Origin: Flaviflagellibacter sp963786225
GTDB taxonomy: Bacteria > Pseudomonadota > Alphaproteobacteria > Rhizobiales > Methylopilaceae
Assembly: GCA_963786225.1 (NCBI GenBank)
Contig: CAWAYQ010000016.1
Location: forward strand, 372,001 to 436,000
Direction: 5' to 3'
DNA length: 64,000 bases
A model generated the notes under the pieces. It was given only the letters and a program-made list of their open reading frames with translations. It made no database searches and was not told the DNA's origin. Position 1 is the first letter of the stretch; every line of letters begins with the position of its first letter. Positions 1-9,688 of this stretch are shown here, in pieces. Both the position numbers and the translations under genes were made by a program.

Positions 1-591
1 CTGCGCACGGTGGCCCTTCTCGGCAGCGCGGCGTTCGCGGCTTACGGCATGCTGAGCGGCAGTTTTACGATCGTCGTCACCGAACTTCTCCTGTTTCCGA
101 TCAACGCGCTGCGCCTGTTTCAGGTGAAGAAGCTGATCGGGCAGGTGGAGAAGGCGTCCCTTGGCGATTTCTCGCTCGATTGGCTGAAGCCTCTCGGCAA
201 GCCGTCGGCCTGGAAAGAGGGGGAGAGCGTCTTTCTCAAGGGCGATCCCGCCACCTGTCTCTATTTCATCGCGGAGGGCCGTTTCCGCCTGCCGGAATCG
301 GGCATCGTGCTCGGACCGGGTGAGATCGTCGGAGAGATCGGTCTCGTCTCTGCGGGCAATGTACGTACCCAATCGCTCGAAGCGATGGAGCGGGGCACCC
401 TGCTTGCCGTCGATTACAGCGATGTGCAGCAATTGCACTTTCAGAGCCCGGAATTCGGCTTCTATTTCCTGAAGCTGATCTCCGGCCGCCTGCTCAGCAA
501 TCTCGCGGTCGCCGAAGCGCGGGCGGACGATCTGGCGGCACGTCTGGAACGCGCCCAGGGCGCCGGGAAAGCCCTGGCGCCGGAGATCTGA
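1..591 (+). CDS. Cyclic-nucleotide-binding (Crp-like) membrane protein, 5' end cut off
   Basis: The reading frame is open from the first base, so the true start lies outside the window; about 196 residues are visible. The N-terminal part is hydrophobic, with about two membrane segments in the first 40 residues. It is followed by a cyclic-nucleotide-binding jelly roll, recognisable by WKEGESVFLKGDPATCLYFI, the LGPGEIVGEIGLV loop and the pattern of glycines. The C-terminal tail looks helical. No helix-turn-helix follows, so this is probably a membrane-anchored sensor rather than a Crp-type transcription factor. It converges on prs with 4 bp between stop codons. The ligand cannot be read from sequence. 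Confidence 0.7.
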   Translation: MRTVALLGSAAFAAYGMLSGSFTIVVTELLLFPINALRLFQVKKLIGQVEKASLGDFSLDWLKPLGKPSAWKEGESVFLKGDPATCLYFIAEGRFRLPESGIVLGPGEIVGEIGLVSAGNVRTQSLEAMERGTLLAVDYSDVQQLHFQSPEFGFYFLKLISGRLLSNLAVAEARADDLAARLERAQGAGKALAPEI

Positions 592-595
592 GGGG

Positions 596-1532
<937 letters not shown>

Positions 1533-1658
1533 GATACCCCATGCCCTGGACGAGCGCGATTCTCAGGCTCCGTCCCAGTCTGGAGCGGCTCTTATCAGGC
1601 GCGGGCGGCGGGCTCAATGTCCGCTGCGCCGCAGCGGTTAATTGTTGCAGGCTTGTGA

Positions 1659-2435
1659 CTAACGGAGCGCAATCGCCGCGACCAAGCGCCCATAGTCCGT
1701 CTCGCCCCGATGGGTCGCGCGGCGGTAAGAGTAGAACCGCGCCTCGTCGGCATAGGTGTCGAAGCCGAGATCGGCGACCTGACCCAATCCGAGGCTTCCG
1801 AGACGGGTCGTGATGTAGCCGCCGAGATCGAACAGCGATTTTCCGGGGTTCGCGGACGGCCTGAAAAAGCGGGCATTGTCCGGATCGGCGGCATGGAAAT
1901 TCGCGACGAACTCAGCCCCGACCTCATAGCTCGGCTGGCGGATGCACGGGCCGAGCGCCGCGATGATCGAATCGCGCCGGGCACCGAGTTCTTCCATCGC
2001 GTGAACCGTCGCGTCGAGCACACCGCCGAGCGCGCCTTTCCAACCGGCATGGGCGGCGCCGATGACCCCCTGGGCCGGGTCGGCGAACAGCACCGGGCCG
2101 CAATCGGCTGTCGCTATTCCGAGCGCCAGCCCGCGGGTCGTGGTCACGATGCCGTCGGCCCGCGGGGCTTCGCCTTGAGCCCAGGGCTCGACCGCGACCA
2201 CGACATCGGCCGAATGCGTTTGATGGGGCGTTGCGATCAGGCCCTCGCCGACACCGAGTGCGGCCGTCATGCGGCGCCGGTTTTCCGCCACGGCGGCGGC
2301 ATCGTCGTTCGAGCCGCGCCCGCCATTGAGCGAGGCGTAGATGCCTTCGGATACGCCGCCTTCTCGCGTGAAGAAGGCGTGGGAAATGCCGCGGGCGCCG
2401 CCCAGCAGCGGCGATGCGATGAAAGGAGCTTTCAT
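1659..2435 (-). CDS. pgeF: YfiH/PgeF family purine nucleoside phosphorylase-like (laccase-domain) protein
   Basis: 258 residues, full length for the YfiH/COG1496 family, once called polyphenol oxidase. Members have been shown to act as purine nucleoside phosphorylase/adenosine deaminase, and E. coli YfiH is linked to peptidoglycan fidelity. The zinc-site residues are visible: TPHQTHSADV with His74, TADCGPV with Cys112 and GAAHAGWKG with His129. The start codon overlaps the stop of the upstream methyltransferase by 4 bp (ATGA), so it is translationally coupled as the last gene of an lgt-midA-pgeF operon. Which activity dominates here is unknown. Confidence 0.88.
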   Translation of the reverse strand: MKAPFIASPLLGGARGISHAFFTREGGVSEGIYASLNGGRGSNDDAAAVAENRRRMTAALGVGEGLIATPHQTHSADVVVAVEPWAQGEAPRADGIVTTTRGLALGIATADCGPVLFADPAQGVIGAAHAGWKGALGGVLDATVHAMEELGARRDSIIAALGPCIRQPSYEVGAEFVANFHAADPDNARFFRPSANPGKSLFDLGGYITTRLGSLGLGQVADLGFDTYADEARFYSYRRATHRGETDYGRLVAAIALR

Positions 2436-3517
2436 TCCGGTATGGTCGCGAAACCGGGCGGCGCGGGCAAGCCGCGCTGAGTCACGGCCAGAACCTTGAA
2501 CAATGCGCCCATGCCGGTCGGCGCGGCGTCCGTCAGGCGCGCGGTGCCGCTTTCCACGACGAGGGCCTGTTCGAGGCTGGCCTGACGCATCAGCACCGCG
2601 GAGCGTTCGAGGATGCCGAGGCCGAGCAGAAAATCGCGCTGCGGCACGGGGCCGTGCGCGGCGGCCCCCGCATGCCTCATCGCCTCGGCCAATGCGGGAA
2701 AATCGACATGGGCGGTGAGATCCGCTTCTCCGGGTTCGCTCAGCGCGTCGACAAAGGCATGGCCGCGCATCGCCTGCAGCGTTTCGCCCTGGCCCGGCCG
2801 GTCATAGCCGTAGTCGAAGATCAAAGCCGCGCCGCCCTGCGCCTTGATGCGCTCACCGAGGGCCCCCGCGATCCTGAGACTGTCGGGCGAGACTTCGGCA
2901 ATGCTGCCCTCCGGGGCGTCGGCGAACCTCCTGGGGATCATGAGGTCCGGTGTTTTGTGCGGAGCAAGCCCGAACTGAAGCGCGTCGTTCTGCAGGCCGA
3001 TCACGCGCTCGTGCCAGCCCTTCGCCATGCGCACATAATGATGAACCGGCAGAGCGTCGAAAAACTCATTGGCGACCACGAGCGCCGGACCTTTCGGCAA
3101 CTGGCCGATATTGTGGTGCCAGTGCACCTCGACGCCGGTGTCTCTCAGCGCCCGCTCCTGCGCGGCGCGGAGAAGCGGGCTGGTCTCGACGAGATGGACC
3201 CGCGCCGCGGAACGGAAGGCGGGTGCGATTTTCAGAGCGCGGAGCGCGTCCGCCATCAAGGTTCCCCGGCCGGGGCCGAGTTCGACGAGAAGAACCGGGT
3301 CGGGCCGGCCCATCACCGACCACATCGCCGCGCACCAGAGGCCGATCAGTTCGCCGAAGATCTGGCTGATCTCGGGCGCGGTGATGAAATCCCCCTCCGT
3401 GCCGAAGGGATCGCGCGTCGCGTAATAATGGGTGTTTGCGAGTTGCATCAGGGTTGCGACGGGCACGGGCCCGTCCGTCTCGATCCTGCGGCGAAGCTCG
3501 GTTTCAACCGGCGTCAT
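2432..3517 (-). CDS. SAM-dependent methyltransferase, MidA/NDUFAF7 (COG1565) family
   Basis: 361 residues. The mitochondrial homologue NDUFAF7 dimethylates an arginine of the complex I subunit NDUFS2, so a role in complex I assembly is plausible but inferred. The SAM loop is VELGPGRGTLMADAL at about residues 78-92. A YYATRDPFGTEGDFITAPEI block near residue 31, typical of the family, and the VVANEFFDALPVH motif are also present. ATG 3517 was chosen because it overlaps the lgt stop as ATGA and is followed at once by the conserved N-terminus. A longer in-frame extension up to 3832 runs inside lgt and is rejected. The 3' end overlaps pgeF by 4 bp. Confidence 0.88.
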   Translation of the reverse strand: MTPVETELRRRIETDGPVPVATLMQLANTHYYATRDPFGTEGDFITAPEISQIFGELIGLWCAAMWSVMGRPDPVLLVELGPGRGTLMADALRALKIAPAFRSAARVHLVETSPLLRAAQERALRDTGVEVHWHHNIGQLPKGPALVVANEFFDALPVHHYVRMAKGWHERVIGLQNDALQFGLAPHKTPDLMIPRRFADAPEGSIAEVSPDSLRIAGALGERIKAQGGAALIFDYGYDRPGQGETLQAMRGHAFVDALSEPGEADLTAHVDFPALAEAMRHAGAAAHGPVPQRDFLLGLGILERSAVLMRQASLEQALVVESGTARLTDAAPTGMGALFKVLAVTQRGLPAPPGFATIPE

Positions 3518-4326
3518 GCGGGCGTCCGCCGTGCATGGAGGATGAAGGCGGTCCCAAGCAGGATCATCGGCACCGACAGCAGCATGCCCATGGTCAGCCC
3601 CCCGACCAGAAAGCCGATCTGGACGTCGGGTTGCCGGAAAGTCTCGCCAACGATTCGGAACAGGCCGTACAGGATCAGGAACAGGCCCGAGACCACACCC
3701 GGCCGCTTCAGGGCGCCCGCGCGCACCGCAAACATCAGGAGCGTGAAAAGGACAAGGCCTTCGAGCCCCGCCTGATAGAGCTGGCTCGGATGGCGGGGTT
3801 CCGGTCCCGCAAGGGGGAAAACCATGGCCCACGGCACGTCCGTGACCCGGCCCCAGAGTTCGCCGTTCACGAAGTTGGCGAGACGGCCGAAGAACAGGCC
3901 GACCGGCGTGACCGTGGCGGCCAGATCGAACAGCGCCAGCAGGCTCGTCCTGTAGCGCCGCGACAGCGCCCAGAGCGCCAGGATGCAGCCGAGAAGCCCG
4001 CCGTGGAACGACATGCCCCCGTGCCAGATCGACAATGCTTCCAGAGGGTTGGCGGCATAATAGGCGGGATTGTAGAACAGCACGTAGCCGAGCCGGCCGC
4101 CGAGCACGATGCCGGCCGCCATATAGAGAAGGAAATCGTCGACCCCGTTATCGTCCAAAGGCGGGGTGCGGCCCCAGAGCCTTTCGCGGCGGCAGAGTTC
4201 CCGTGCGAGCCACCAGCCGATGACGAGGCCCAAGACATAGGCGAGCGCATACCAGCGGATCGCCAGCGGGCCGATCGCGATGGCCACCGGATCGATTTCG
4301 GGAAAGGGAATGGCCAGGACGGGCAT
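3514..4326 (-). CDS. lgt: Prolipoprotein diacylglyceryl transferase
   Basis: 270 residues, normal for Lgt. It transfers diacylglycerol from phosphatidylglycerol to the lipobox cysteine of prolipoproteins in the inner membrane. It is strongly hydrophobic with about seven membrane segments. It carries the family signature GRLANFVNGELWGRVTD, plus MSFHGGLLG and RHPSQLYQAGLEGL. It is the first gene of a minus-strand operon with midA and pgeF, each joined by a 4-bp ATGA overlap. It is divergent from ubiK across 83 bp, which should contain both promoters. Confidence 0.96.
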   Translation of the reverse strand: MPVLAIPFPEIDPVAIAIGPLAIRWYALAYVLGLVIGWWLARELCRRERLWGRTPPLDDNGVDDFLLYMAAGIVLGGRLGYVLFYNPAYYAANPLEALSIWHGGMSFHGGLLGCILALWALSRRYRTSLLALFDLAATVTPVGLFFGRLANFVNGELWGRVTDVPWAMVFPLAGPEPRHPSQLYQAGLEGLVLFTLLMFAVRAGALKRPGVVSGLFLILYGLFRIVGETFRQPDVQIGFLVGGLTMGMLLSVPMILLGTAFILHARRTPA

Positions 4327-4409
4327 GGGGAATCGACGGGCCGCTTTTCCTTGAAAGCGCGATATGCGATTGCCATGTCACGTTTGTCCAGCACGGGCGG
4401 GAGCACCAC

Positions 4410-4721
4410 ATGACGCAGACCTCAAACCGCCTGTTCGACGGCCTTGGCCGGCTCATGACCGATGCGGCGGGTTTGGCCGATAATGTGAAGCGCGAGATCG
4501 ACACGGTCGTGAAGAGCCAGGCCGAGCGCATTCTCGGCGATCTCGATCTCGTCAAGCGCGAGGAGTTCGAGGCGGCACGCGAACTCGCCTCGAATGCCCG
4601 CGCGGAAAGCGAACGTCTGGCAGCCCGCGTCGCTGCCCTCGAGAGCCAGATCGCGGCGTTCACGGCCGGCTCGGGAGCCGATGCACCGAAGCCGCGTGGC
4701 CGCAAGCCGGCGGATTCCTGA
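4410..4721 (+). CDS. ubiK: Accessory factor UbiK family protein (BMFP domain)
   Basis: 103 residues, short, charged and helical. The first 80 residues form a heptad-rich coiled coil beginning MTQTSNRLFDGLGRLMTDAA and including VKREEFEAARELA, as in E. coli UbiK/YqiC. UbiK helps the ubiquinone biosynthesis complex under aerobic conditions and binds lipids in vitro. The C-terminal tail GADAPKPRGRKPADS is basic and looks disordered. It is divergent from lgt and followed by a 145-bp gap before the YbjN gene. The function in this organism is by homology only. Confidence 0.82.
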   Translation: MTQTSNRLFDGLGRLMTDAAGLADNVKREIDTVVKSQAERILGDLDLVKREEFEAARELASNARAESERLAARVAALESQIAAFTAGSGADAPKPRGRKPADS

Positions 4722-4762
4722 TTTTCTCCGGGATAAACTCTTCACGTCCGAGCGGGCGTCGT

Positions 4763-4781
4763 GCCGGGCTGAACGCCCGGC
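4763..4781. repeat. Perfect GC hairpin, 7-bp stem
   Basis: GCCGGGC (4763-4769), loop TGAAC, GCCCGGC (4775-4781), between ubiK and the YbjN gene. There is no T-run after it, so it is not a clear intrinsic terminator. It may slow transcription or fold in the leader of the downstream operon. Confidence 0.4.
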
Positions 4782-4866
4782 GATATATTGCTAACGTGCC
4801 AATTCGATGCGGATTGGCGGTGGTGGCGTCGGGCATGCCCCTGAACGGCCATCGGCGGAAGGCCCC

Positions 4867-5358
4867 ATGAACATAGACGCAGAACGCCTCGCCAATCCGG
4901 TCGACATGGTCGAGCAGATCGCGGCTACGAACGACTGGATGTTCGACCGCTCGGCGGAAGACGAGATCACCATCAATGTCGGCGGCGGATGGGCCGATTA
5001 TCAGGTTTCCATCACCTGGATGCACGACATCGAGGCGCTGCACATCGCCTGTGCGTTCGATCTCAAGGTACCGGAAGCGCGGCGCGCGGAAGTGCGGCGG
5101 CTTCTGACGCTCGTCAACGACCAGATCTGGGTCGGCCATTTCGATCTCTGGAGCACCGAAAGCATCGTTCTCTATCGTTATGCGCTTCTTCTCGCGGGCG
5201 GCGCGGAAGCGAGCGACCGTCAGATCGAGGCTTTGCTATCGACCGCAACTGACGCATGCGAACGTTATTACTCGGCGTTTCAGTTCGTCGTCTGGGCCGG
5301 CAAGACGGCGCGCGAGGCGTTCGATGCCGTGATTTTCGACACCGCAGGCCGCGCATGA
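4867..5358 (+). CDS. YbjN domain-containing protein
   Basis: 163 residues from ATG 4867; an in-frame start at 4807 would add 20 glycine-rich residues and is less likely. The sequence matches the YbjN family, which has a type III secretion chaperone-like fold. Recognisable parts are the WMFDRSAEDEITI region, the WADYQVSITWMHDIEALHIA strands and LVNDQIWVGHFDLWSTE. In Alphaproteobacteria this gene commonly precedes proC. Here its TGA overlaps the proC ATG as ATGA, so the two are translationally coupled. The biochemical function is unknown; E. coli YbjN affects motility and stress responses when overproduced. Confidence 0.85.
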   Translation: MNIDAERLANPVDMVEQIAATNDWMFDRSAEDEITINVGGGWADYQVSITWMHDIEALHIACAFDLKVPEARRAEVRRLLTLVNDQIWVGHFDLWSTESIVLYRYALLLAGGAEASDRQIEALLSTATDACERYYSAFQFVVWAGKTAREAFDAVIFDTAGRA

Positions 5359-6194
5359 AAACCGGACACAAACCGACGCTCACACTTCCGGGGCCGCTGC
5401 TTCTCGTCGGCGCGGGCAAAATGGGCGGCGCGCTCCTGAATGGCTGGCTCCGGCTCGGCCTCGACCCCGCCTCGGTTTTTGTTGTCGATCCACAGCCGAG
5501 CCCCGAGATGAGGGCCGAACTCGACAAACACCACATCGCGCTCAATCCCGGTTCGATGCCGGCGCCGAAAGTCGTGCTGCTCGCGGTCAAGCCGCAGATC
5601 CTGAAGCCCGCATTGCAGGCCGTCGCGCTTCATGTCGGGAAAGATACGCTCGTCATGTCCATTCTCGCCGGCGCGACATTGGGCGCGCTGGATGCCGGAT
5701 TGCCGGACCGCACCGCCATCGTTCGCGCCATGCCCAACACGCCGGCCGCGGTCGGCCGCGGAATGACGGTCATGGTCGCCAACAGCGACACCGGGCCGGA
5801 ACAAAAACTCATCGCGCGCCAGCTGATGGAAGCGGTCGGCGAAACCGCGTGGATCGAGAACGAAGATCTGATGGACGCGGTCACGGCGGTTTCGGGGTCC
5901 GGTCCGGCCTATGTGTTCTATCTCGCCGAGACATTGACCCTCGCCGGCGTTAAAGCGGGTCTGTTGCCCGAACTGGCCGCGAAGCTTGCCCGCGCCACCG
6001 TCTGCGGCGCCGGCGAACTGATGCACCTGTCCGATCTTCCCCCGGATACATTGCGTAAACACGTCACCTCGCAGGGCGGCACCACCGCGGCGGCGCTCGA
6101 AGTGCTGATGGCGCCCGACGGTCTCGAATGGCTGATGGGCCGCGCCGTCCACGCCGCCGCCGAGCGTTCGCGCGAACTCGGCCGCGGCACTTAA
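5355..6194 (+). CDS. proC: Pyrroline-5-carboxylate reductase
   Basis: 279 residues. Last step of proline synthesis: NAD(P)H-dependent reduction of pyrroline-5-carboxylate in the cytosol. The Rossmann motif LLLVGAGKMGGALLNGW sits at about residues 15-31. The family block AVSGSGPAYVFYLAE and the C-terminal TSQGGTTAAALEVL signature are intact. ATG 5355 was chosen because it overlaps the YbjN stop as ATGA and directly precedes the conserved N-terminus; a longer in-frame reading starting at 5256 lies inside the YbjN gene. Confidence 0.95.
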   Translation: MKTGHKPTLTLPGPLLLVGAGKMGGALLNGWLRLGLDPASVFVVDPQPSPEMRAELDKHHIALNPGSMPAPKVVLLAVKPQILKPALQAVALHVGKDTLVMSILAGATLGALDAGLPDRTAIVRAMPNTPAAVGRGMTVMVANSDTGPEQKLIARQLMEAVGETAWIENEDLMDAVTAVSGSGPAYVFYLAETLTLAGVKAGLLPELAAKLARATVCGAGELMHLSDLPPDTLRKHVTSQGGTTAAALEVLMAPDGLEWLMGRAVHAAAERSRELGRGT

Positions 6195-6547
6195 ACCTTC
6201 GACCACGCCCACGGGTTGCTCTTTGCCCTGAGTATCGCATCGTCATGTGCGTACATAGGGGTCAATGGAGTAGGGTCCGCGGAGATTGGCAGGAACGTAG
6301 CGACGGCGGGGCGTCCCTCGTTCCGCGAGCCTTCTGGCAATATCCTACTGCACTTTCATGCCGATCCTCCGCGGCGGGCTGACGATCCCGTTTGGCAATC
6401 GGATAACCGTCGTTCTCCCTCGTCGTGGGGAGGAGCTTTTCTCAGACCCATCCGCGAGAAACGCCGTGCCGTACCGGTCTGAATGGGGTGTTCCCATACG
6501 GAGCGGAGCGCCCTAGATTGTGGAGGCTCGACCGACGGGAGGCAGAA
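6195..6547. other. Intergenic spacer between proC and a TetR gene
   Basis: 353 bp with no supported gene. Several open frames cross it but none shows family-like composition or a good ribosome site. A weak inverted repeat GGAACG (6292-6297) / CGTTCC (6319-6324) is present. The end holds the ribosome site GGGAGG (about 6537-6542) for the TetR gene. The spacer presumably contains that gene's promoter, but no clear -35/-10 pair was identified. Confidence 0.45.
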
Positions 6548-7222
6548 TTGAACGCAAAGCCGCAGGCATCGGTGCAGGACAGGGCGGTAGACGCCCTTCT
6601 GGAGCTTCTCGCCACACATGACTGGGCGGCGATTTCGCTGCCTGATATCGCGGACAAAGCGGGGCTCAGCCTCGCCGAACTGCGCGGCGCCTTCCCGTCG
6701 AAAGGGGCGATTCTGGCAGGCTTCGCGCGGCGCGTGGATCAGTCCGTTCTGAAACCCGCCCCCGAGATCAAAGGCCAGCCGCCGCGCGAGCGGCTGTTCG
6801 ACGTCGTAATGCGCCGCTTCGAGGCGCTGAAGCCTTACAAGTCCGCGATCCGCAGCGCGCGGCGTGGCCTCATGGCCGATCCGCTCGCGGTATCCTCCTG
6901 GAACAGGATCGAAGTAACGTCCGCGCAATGGATGCTGGCGGCGGCGGGCATCGAGGAAAGCGGGCCCTATGCGGCCGTGAAGGCGCAAGGTCTCGCTTTG
7001 ATTTTCGCAAACGTCCTCGGCACGTTTCTGGACGACAGCGATCCGGATATGACAAAAACCATGCGCGAACTCAACGTTCAACTCCGCCGTGCGGAACGAC
7101 TGGTCGAGACCGGCGACATCGTGCACAAGGCCGTGAGCCCCGTGCTGTCGGCGATCGGCAATTTTATCGGCGAGCGGCGGAGCAGAGGCCGCGATGAGGA
7201 CGACGCGGCGTCGGCGATCTGA
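6548..7222 (+). CDS. TetR/AcrR family transcriptional regulator
   Basis: 224 residues from a TTG start at 6548, chosen because a GGGAGG ribosome site lies just upstream; the frame stays open further 5' but without a good start. The N-terminal TetR helix-turn-helix is visible around ISLPDIADKAGLSLAELRGA and FPSKGAILAGFARRVDQ. The C-terminal ligand domain is alpha-helical and contains LKPYKSAIRSARRGLMADP. It is followed after 21 bp by a CsaA-like gene, probably in the same transcript. Ligand and targets are unknown. Confidence 0.82.
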   Translation: MNAKPQASVQDRAVDALLELLATHDWAAISLPDIADKAGLSLAELRGAFPSKGAILAGFARRVDQSVLKPAPEIKGQPPRERLFDVVMRRFEALKPYKSAIRSARRGLMADPLAVSSWNRIEVTSAQWMLAAAGIEESGPYAAVKAQGLALIFANVLGTFLDDSDPDMTKTMRELNVQLRRAERLVETGDIVHKAVSPVLSAIGNFIGERRSRGRDEDDAASAI

Positions 7223-7243
7223 TCGAACATTCGGGGGCAGGGC

Positions 7244-7600
7244 ATGAGTGCGGGCAGCGAGAGGCCGGGCGAAATCACGTTCGGCGACTTTCTGAAGGTC
7301 GATGTACGGACGGGAACCATTATCGCGGTCGAGCCTTTTCCGGAGGCGCGCAAACCTGCCTGGAAGCTCACGATCGATTTCGGCTCCGAAATCGGCGTGA
7401 AGAAATCATCGGCTCAGATCGCGCATTACGCTGCGGATTCTCTCGTCGGCAAACAGGTGCTCGCCGTCGTGAATTTTCCGCCTCGCCAGATCGGCCCGTT
7501 CATGTCGCAGGTTCTGACGCTCGGCATGCCGGGTGAGGACGGCGAGGTGATTTTGATTCATCCCGAACGCCCCGTGCCGAACGGCGGCCGGCTGTTCTAG
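7244..7600 (+). CDS. csaA: CsaA-type tRNA-binding domain protein
   Basis: 118 residues, a single OB fold of the EMAP II/CsaA type. Typical segments are GDFLKVDVRTGTIIAVEPFP, ARKPAWKLTIDFG, IGVKKSSAQI and VNFPPRQIGPFMSQVLTLG. B. subtilis CsaA has chaperone activity in protein export, and the fold binds tRNA; the role in this organism is inferred. It is co-directional with the TetR gene and converges on the histidine kinase, with 10 bp between the two coding regions. Confidence 0.86.
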   Translation: MSAGSERPGEITFGDFLKVDVRTGTIIAVEPFPEARKPAWKLTIDFGSEIGVKKSSAQIAHYAADSLVGKQVLAVVNFPPRQIGPFMSQVLTLGMPGEDGEVILIHPERPVPNGGRLF

Positions 7601-7610
7601 GCCGGCCGGT

Positions 7611-8981
7611 CTAGGCGGGAATATGCAGCCGCGCCCGCAGGCCGCCGAGCGGGCTTTTCGACAGATCGACATCGCCGCCATGCCCGCGCGCAATATCGCG
7701 CGCGATGGTGAGACCGAGGCCCGAGCCGGGATGGTCGAGATTGCGCGCCTCGTCGAGACGCAGAAACGGACGGAACACGTCCTCGCGCCGGTCGTTAGGT
7801 ACGCCGGGACCGTCATCGTCGACGGTCACGACAAGCTGGTCACCCTCATGCGCGCCGTGAATACGGACGGCCTTTCCGAAGCGGGAGGCATTCGTGACGA
7901 GGTTGCCCAATGCGCGTTTCAGGGCGTCGGGACGCGCGGTCACCATAGGCTCGCCGGTGAACGAAACCGAGGGATTGTCGCCGGCCCTTTTCGCGTCGGC
8001 GGCGATTTCATCGAGAAGTGCGGCGACATCGACCGGCCGTGAGGCTTCGCCGGCATCGCCACGCGCGAAAGCCAGATAGCCCTCAAGCATGCGTTCCATT
8101 TCGCCGATGTCGGATTCGAGGTCGCCGGTCTCGGAATCTCTCGGCAGAAGCGCAATCTGAAGCCTGAGCCGCGTCAGTACGGTTCGCAGATCGTGCGAGA
8201 CGCCGGCAAGCATGGTCGTGCGCTGCTCGACCTGACGTTGAAGGCGATCGCGCATGGCGAAGAAGGCCTGCGATGCCTGGCGCACCTCCCGTGCGCCCCG
8301 TGGATGAAAATCGGCCACGTCGCGTCCCTTGCCGAGATTTTCGGCGGCGGTCGTCAGTTGCAGGATCGGACGGATCTGATTGCGCAGGAACAGGATCGAG
8401 ACCGCGATCAGGAGCATCGAGGCGACCGCCATCCAGACCAGGAAGATATGGGAATTCGAAGCGTAGGCCCGGCCGACGCTTGTCTTCAGGCTCAGCACTT
8501 CGTTTTCGAGTTTGACGCGAATTTCAACCTGCCGCGGATTGCTGCGTGCATCCACCCAGAAAGGACGATGGACTCGCTGCGCGATGGCTTCGGACAGTGT
8601 GCCTTCGAGAATGAAAAACAGCGGCGGCGGGGTCGGGGCGGGCAAAGCCTGATCGGGAAGAAACTCGACCTTGATGTCGAGATCGCGCCCTGCGATCTCG
8701 GTCAGGGCGTCGCGGTCTTCCGCTGCGGAAAAAACCTCGTGAAGGTCGATGAGCGCCGCGACGTCCCGGGCCACGGCGGTGGACAGGCGCCGCGTCGTCA
8801 GTTCCCAGTGTCGGTCCATGAAGATCAGCGCCACCACCGACTGAAGAAGCAGCATGGGCAGGATGACGATGAGGAGTGAGCGGGTGTAGAGCCCTTTCGG
8901 CATCAGCGCAGCGATGCTCCAGCGCGAATATTCGCGCGGCGCGGTCGGAGAGTGCGGGGCGGCGTGCGGATGTGTGCTCAT
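7611..8981 (-). CDS. Sensor histidine kinase, EnvZ-like
   Basis: 456 residues, integral inner-membrane kinase. A first membrane segment at about residues 35-55 (TRSLLIVILPMLLLQSVVAL) is followed by a periplasmic domain of about 120 residues. A second segment follows (FLVWMAVASMLLIAVSILFL), then a HAMP linker. The HisKA box is MLAGVSHDLRTVLTRLRLQ, with the phospho-histidine near residue 265. The ATPase domain has NLVTNASRFG, VDDDGPGVP and GSGLGLTIARDIARGHGG. Its start overlaps the response regulator stop by 4 bp. The signal is unknown. Confidence 0.92.
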   Translation of the reverse strand: MSTHPHAAPHSPTAPREYSRWSIAALMPKGLYTRSLLIVILPMLLLQSVVALIFMDRHWELTTRRLSTAVARDVAALIDLHEVFSAAEDRDALTEIAGRDLDIKVEFLPDQALPAPTPPPLFFILEGTLSEAIAQRVHRPFWVDARSNPRQVEIRVKLENEVLSLKTSVGRAYASNSHIFLVWMAVASMLLIAVSILFLRNQIRPILQLTTAAENLGKGRDVADFHPRGAREVRQASQAFFAMRDRLQRQVEQRTTMLAGVSHDLRTVLTRLRLQIALLPRDSETGDLESDIGEMERMLEGYLAFARGDAGEASRPVDVAALLDEIAADAKRAGDNPSVSFTGEPMVTARPDALKRALGNLVTNASRFGKAVRIHGAHEGDQLVVTVDDDGPGVPNDRREDVFRPFLRLDEARNLDHPGSGLGLTIARDIARGHGGDVDLSKSPLGGLRARLHIPA

Positions 8982-9688
8982 GGCTCGACCAGGAGGCGAT
9001 AGCCCAAACCGCGCACCGTCTGCAGGAGAAGCGGATGCGAGGGATCCTTTTCGATCTTGCGGCGGAGGCGGTTGATCTGAACATCGACCGCGCGTTCGTT
9101 GGCACCTCCGTTTCCGGCCAGAGCCTCGCGGGGGACGGGACCGCCGCGCTCTTCGGCAAGGAGGCGCAGCAGTTCGCGCTCCCGCTCCGTCGTACGTATA
9201 ATCTCGTCGCCCGACCGCAGCTCGCCGCGCCCGAAGTGGAAGCTGAATTCGCCGAACCTTACTTCCGCACCGTCTGTGCGGCTGGACATTTCGGGCGAGC
9301 TGCGGCGCAGGAGATTTGCGATGCGCAGCAGGAGTTCGCGCGGCTCGAACGGTTTCGACACGTAATCGTCGACGCCGCTTTCGAGGCCGTTGATGCGATC
9401 GCGGGGATCGCCCAAAGCCGTCAGCATCAGGATTGGTACCTGGGATGTCCGGCGCAAACTGCGTGCGAAGTCGACGCCGGTTTCGCCCGGCATCATGACA
9501 TCGAGGATCAGCAGATCGAAGGTCAGCCCGGCAAGCCGTGCACGGGCCTCGGCGGCGGAGGCTGCCGCCGTCACCCGGTAACCGGCTTCCGACAGGTAGC
9601 GCGCCAGAAGATTGCGAATGCGCGCATCGTCGTCGATGACGAGAAGGTGGAGGGCGCCATCGGGCACGCCAGCGAGACGAGGGCTCAT
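8978..9688 (-). CDS. OmpR-family response regulator, PetR-like
   Basis: 236 residues: receiver domain (LLVIDDDARIRNLLARYL, phospho-acceptor Asp63 in LLILDVMMPGETG, TALGD and YVSKPFEPREL) followed by an OmpR winged helix ending TVRGLGYRLLVEP. It is coupled to the kinase downstream and the MarR gene upstream by 4-bp ATGA overlaps, so the three form one operon. The MarR-OmpR order matches petP-petR of Rhodobacter capsulatus, which are needed for cytochrome bc1 expression. Orthology is an inference from order and family. Confidence 0.92.
   Translation of the reverse strand: MSPRLAGVPDGALHLLVIDDDARIRNLLARYLSEAGYRVTAAASAAEARARLAGLTFDLLILDVMMPGETGVDFARSLRRTSQVPILMLTALGDPRDRINGLESGVDDYVSKPFEPRELLLRIANLLRRSSPEMSSRTDGAEVRFGEFSFHFGRGELRSGDEIIRTTERERELLRLLAEERGGPVPREALAGNGGANERAVDVQINRLRRKIEKDPSHPLLLQTVRGLGYRLLVEP

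Noticed and set aside
3518..3832. An N-terminal extension of the MidA-like methyltransferase
   Set aside because: It lies inside lgt in another frame and the ATGA-coupled start at 3517 gives the family N-terminus.
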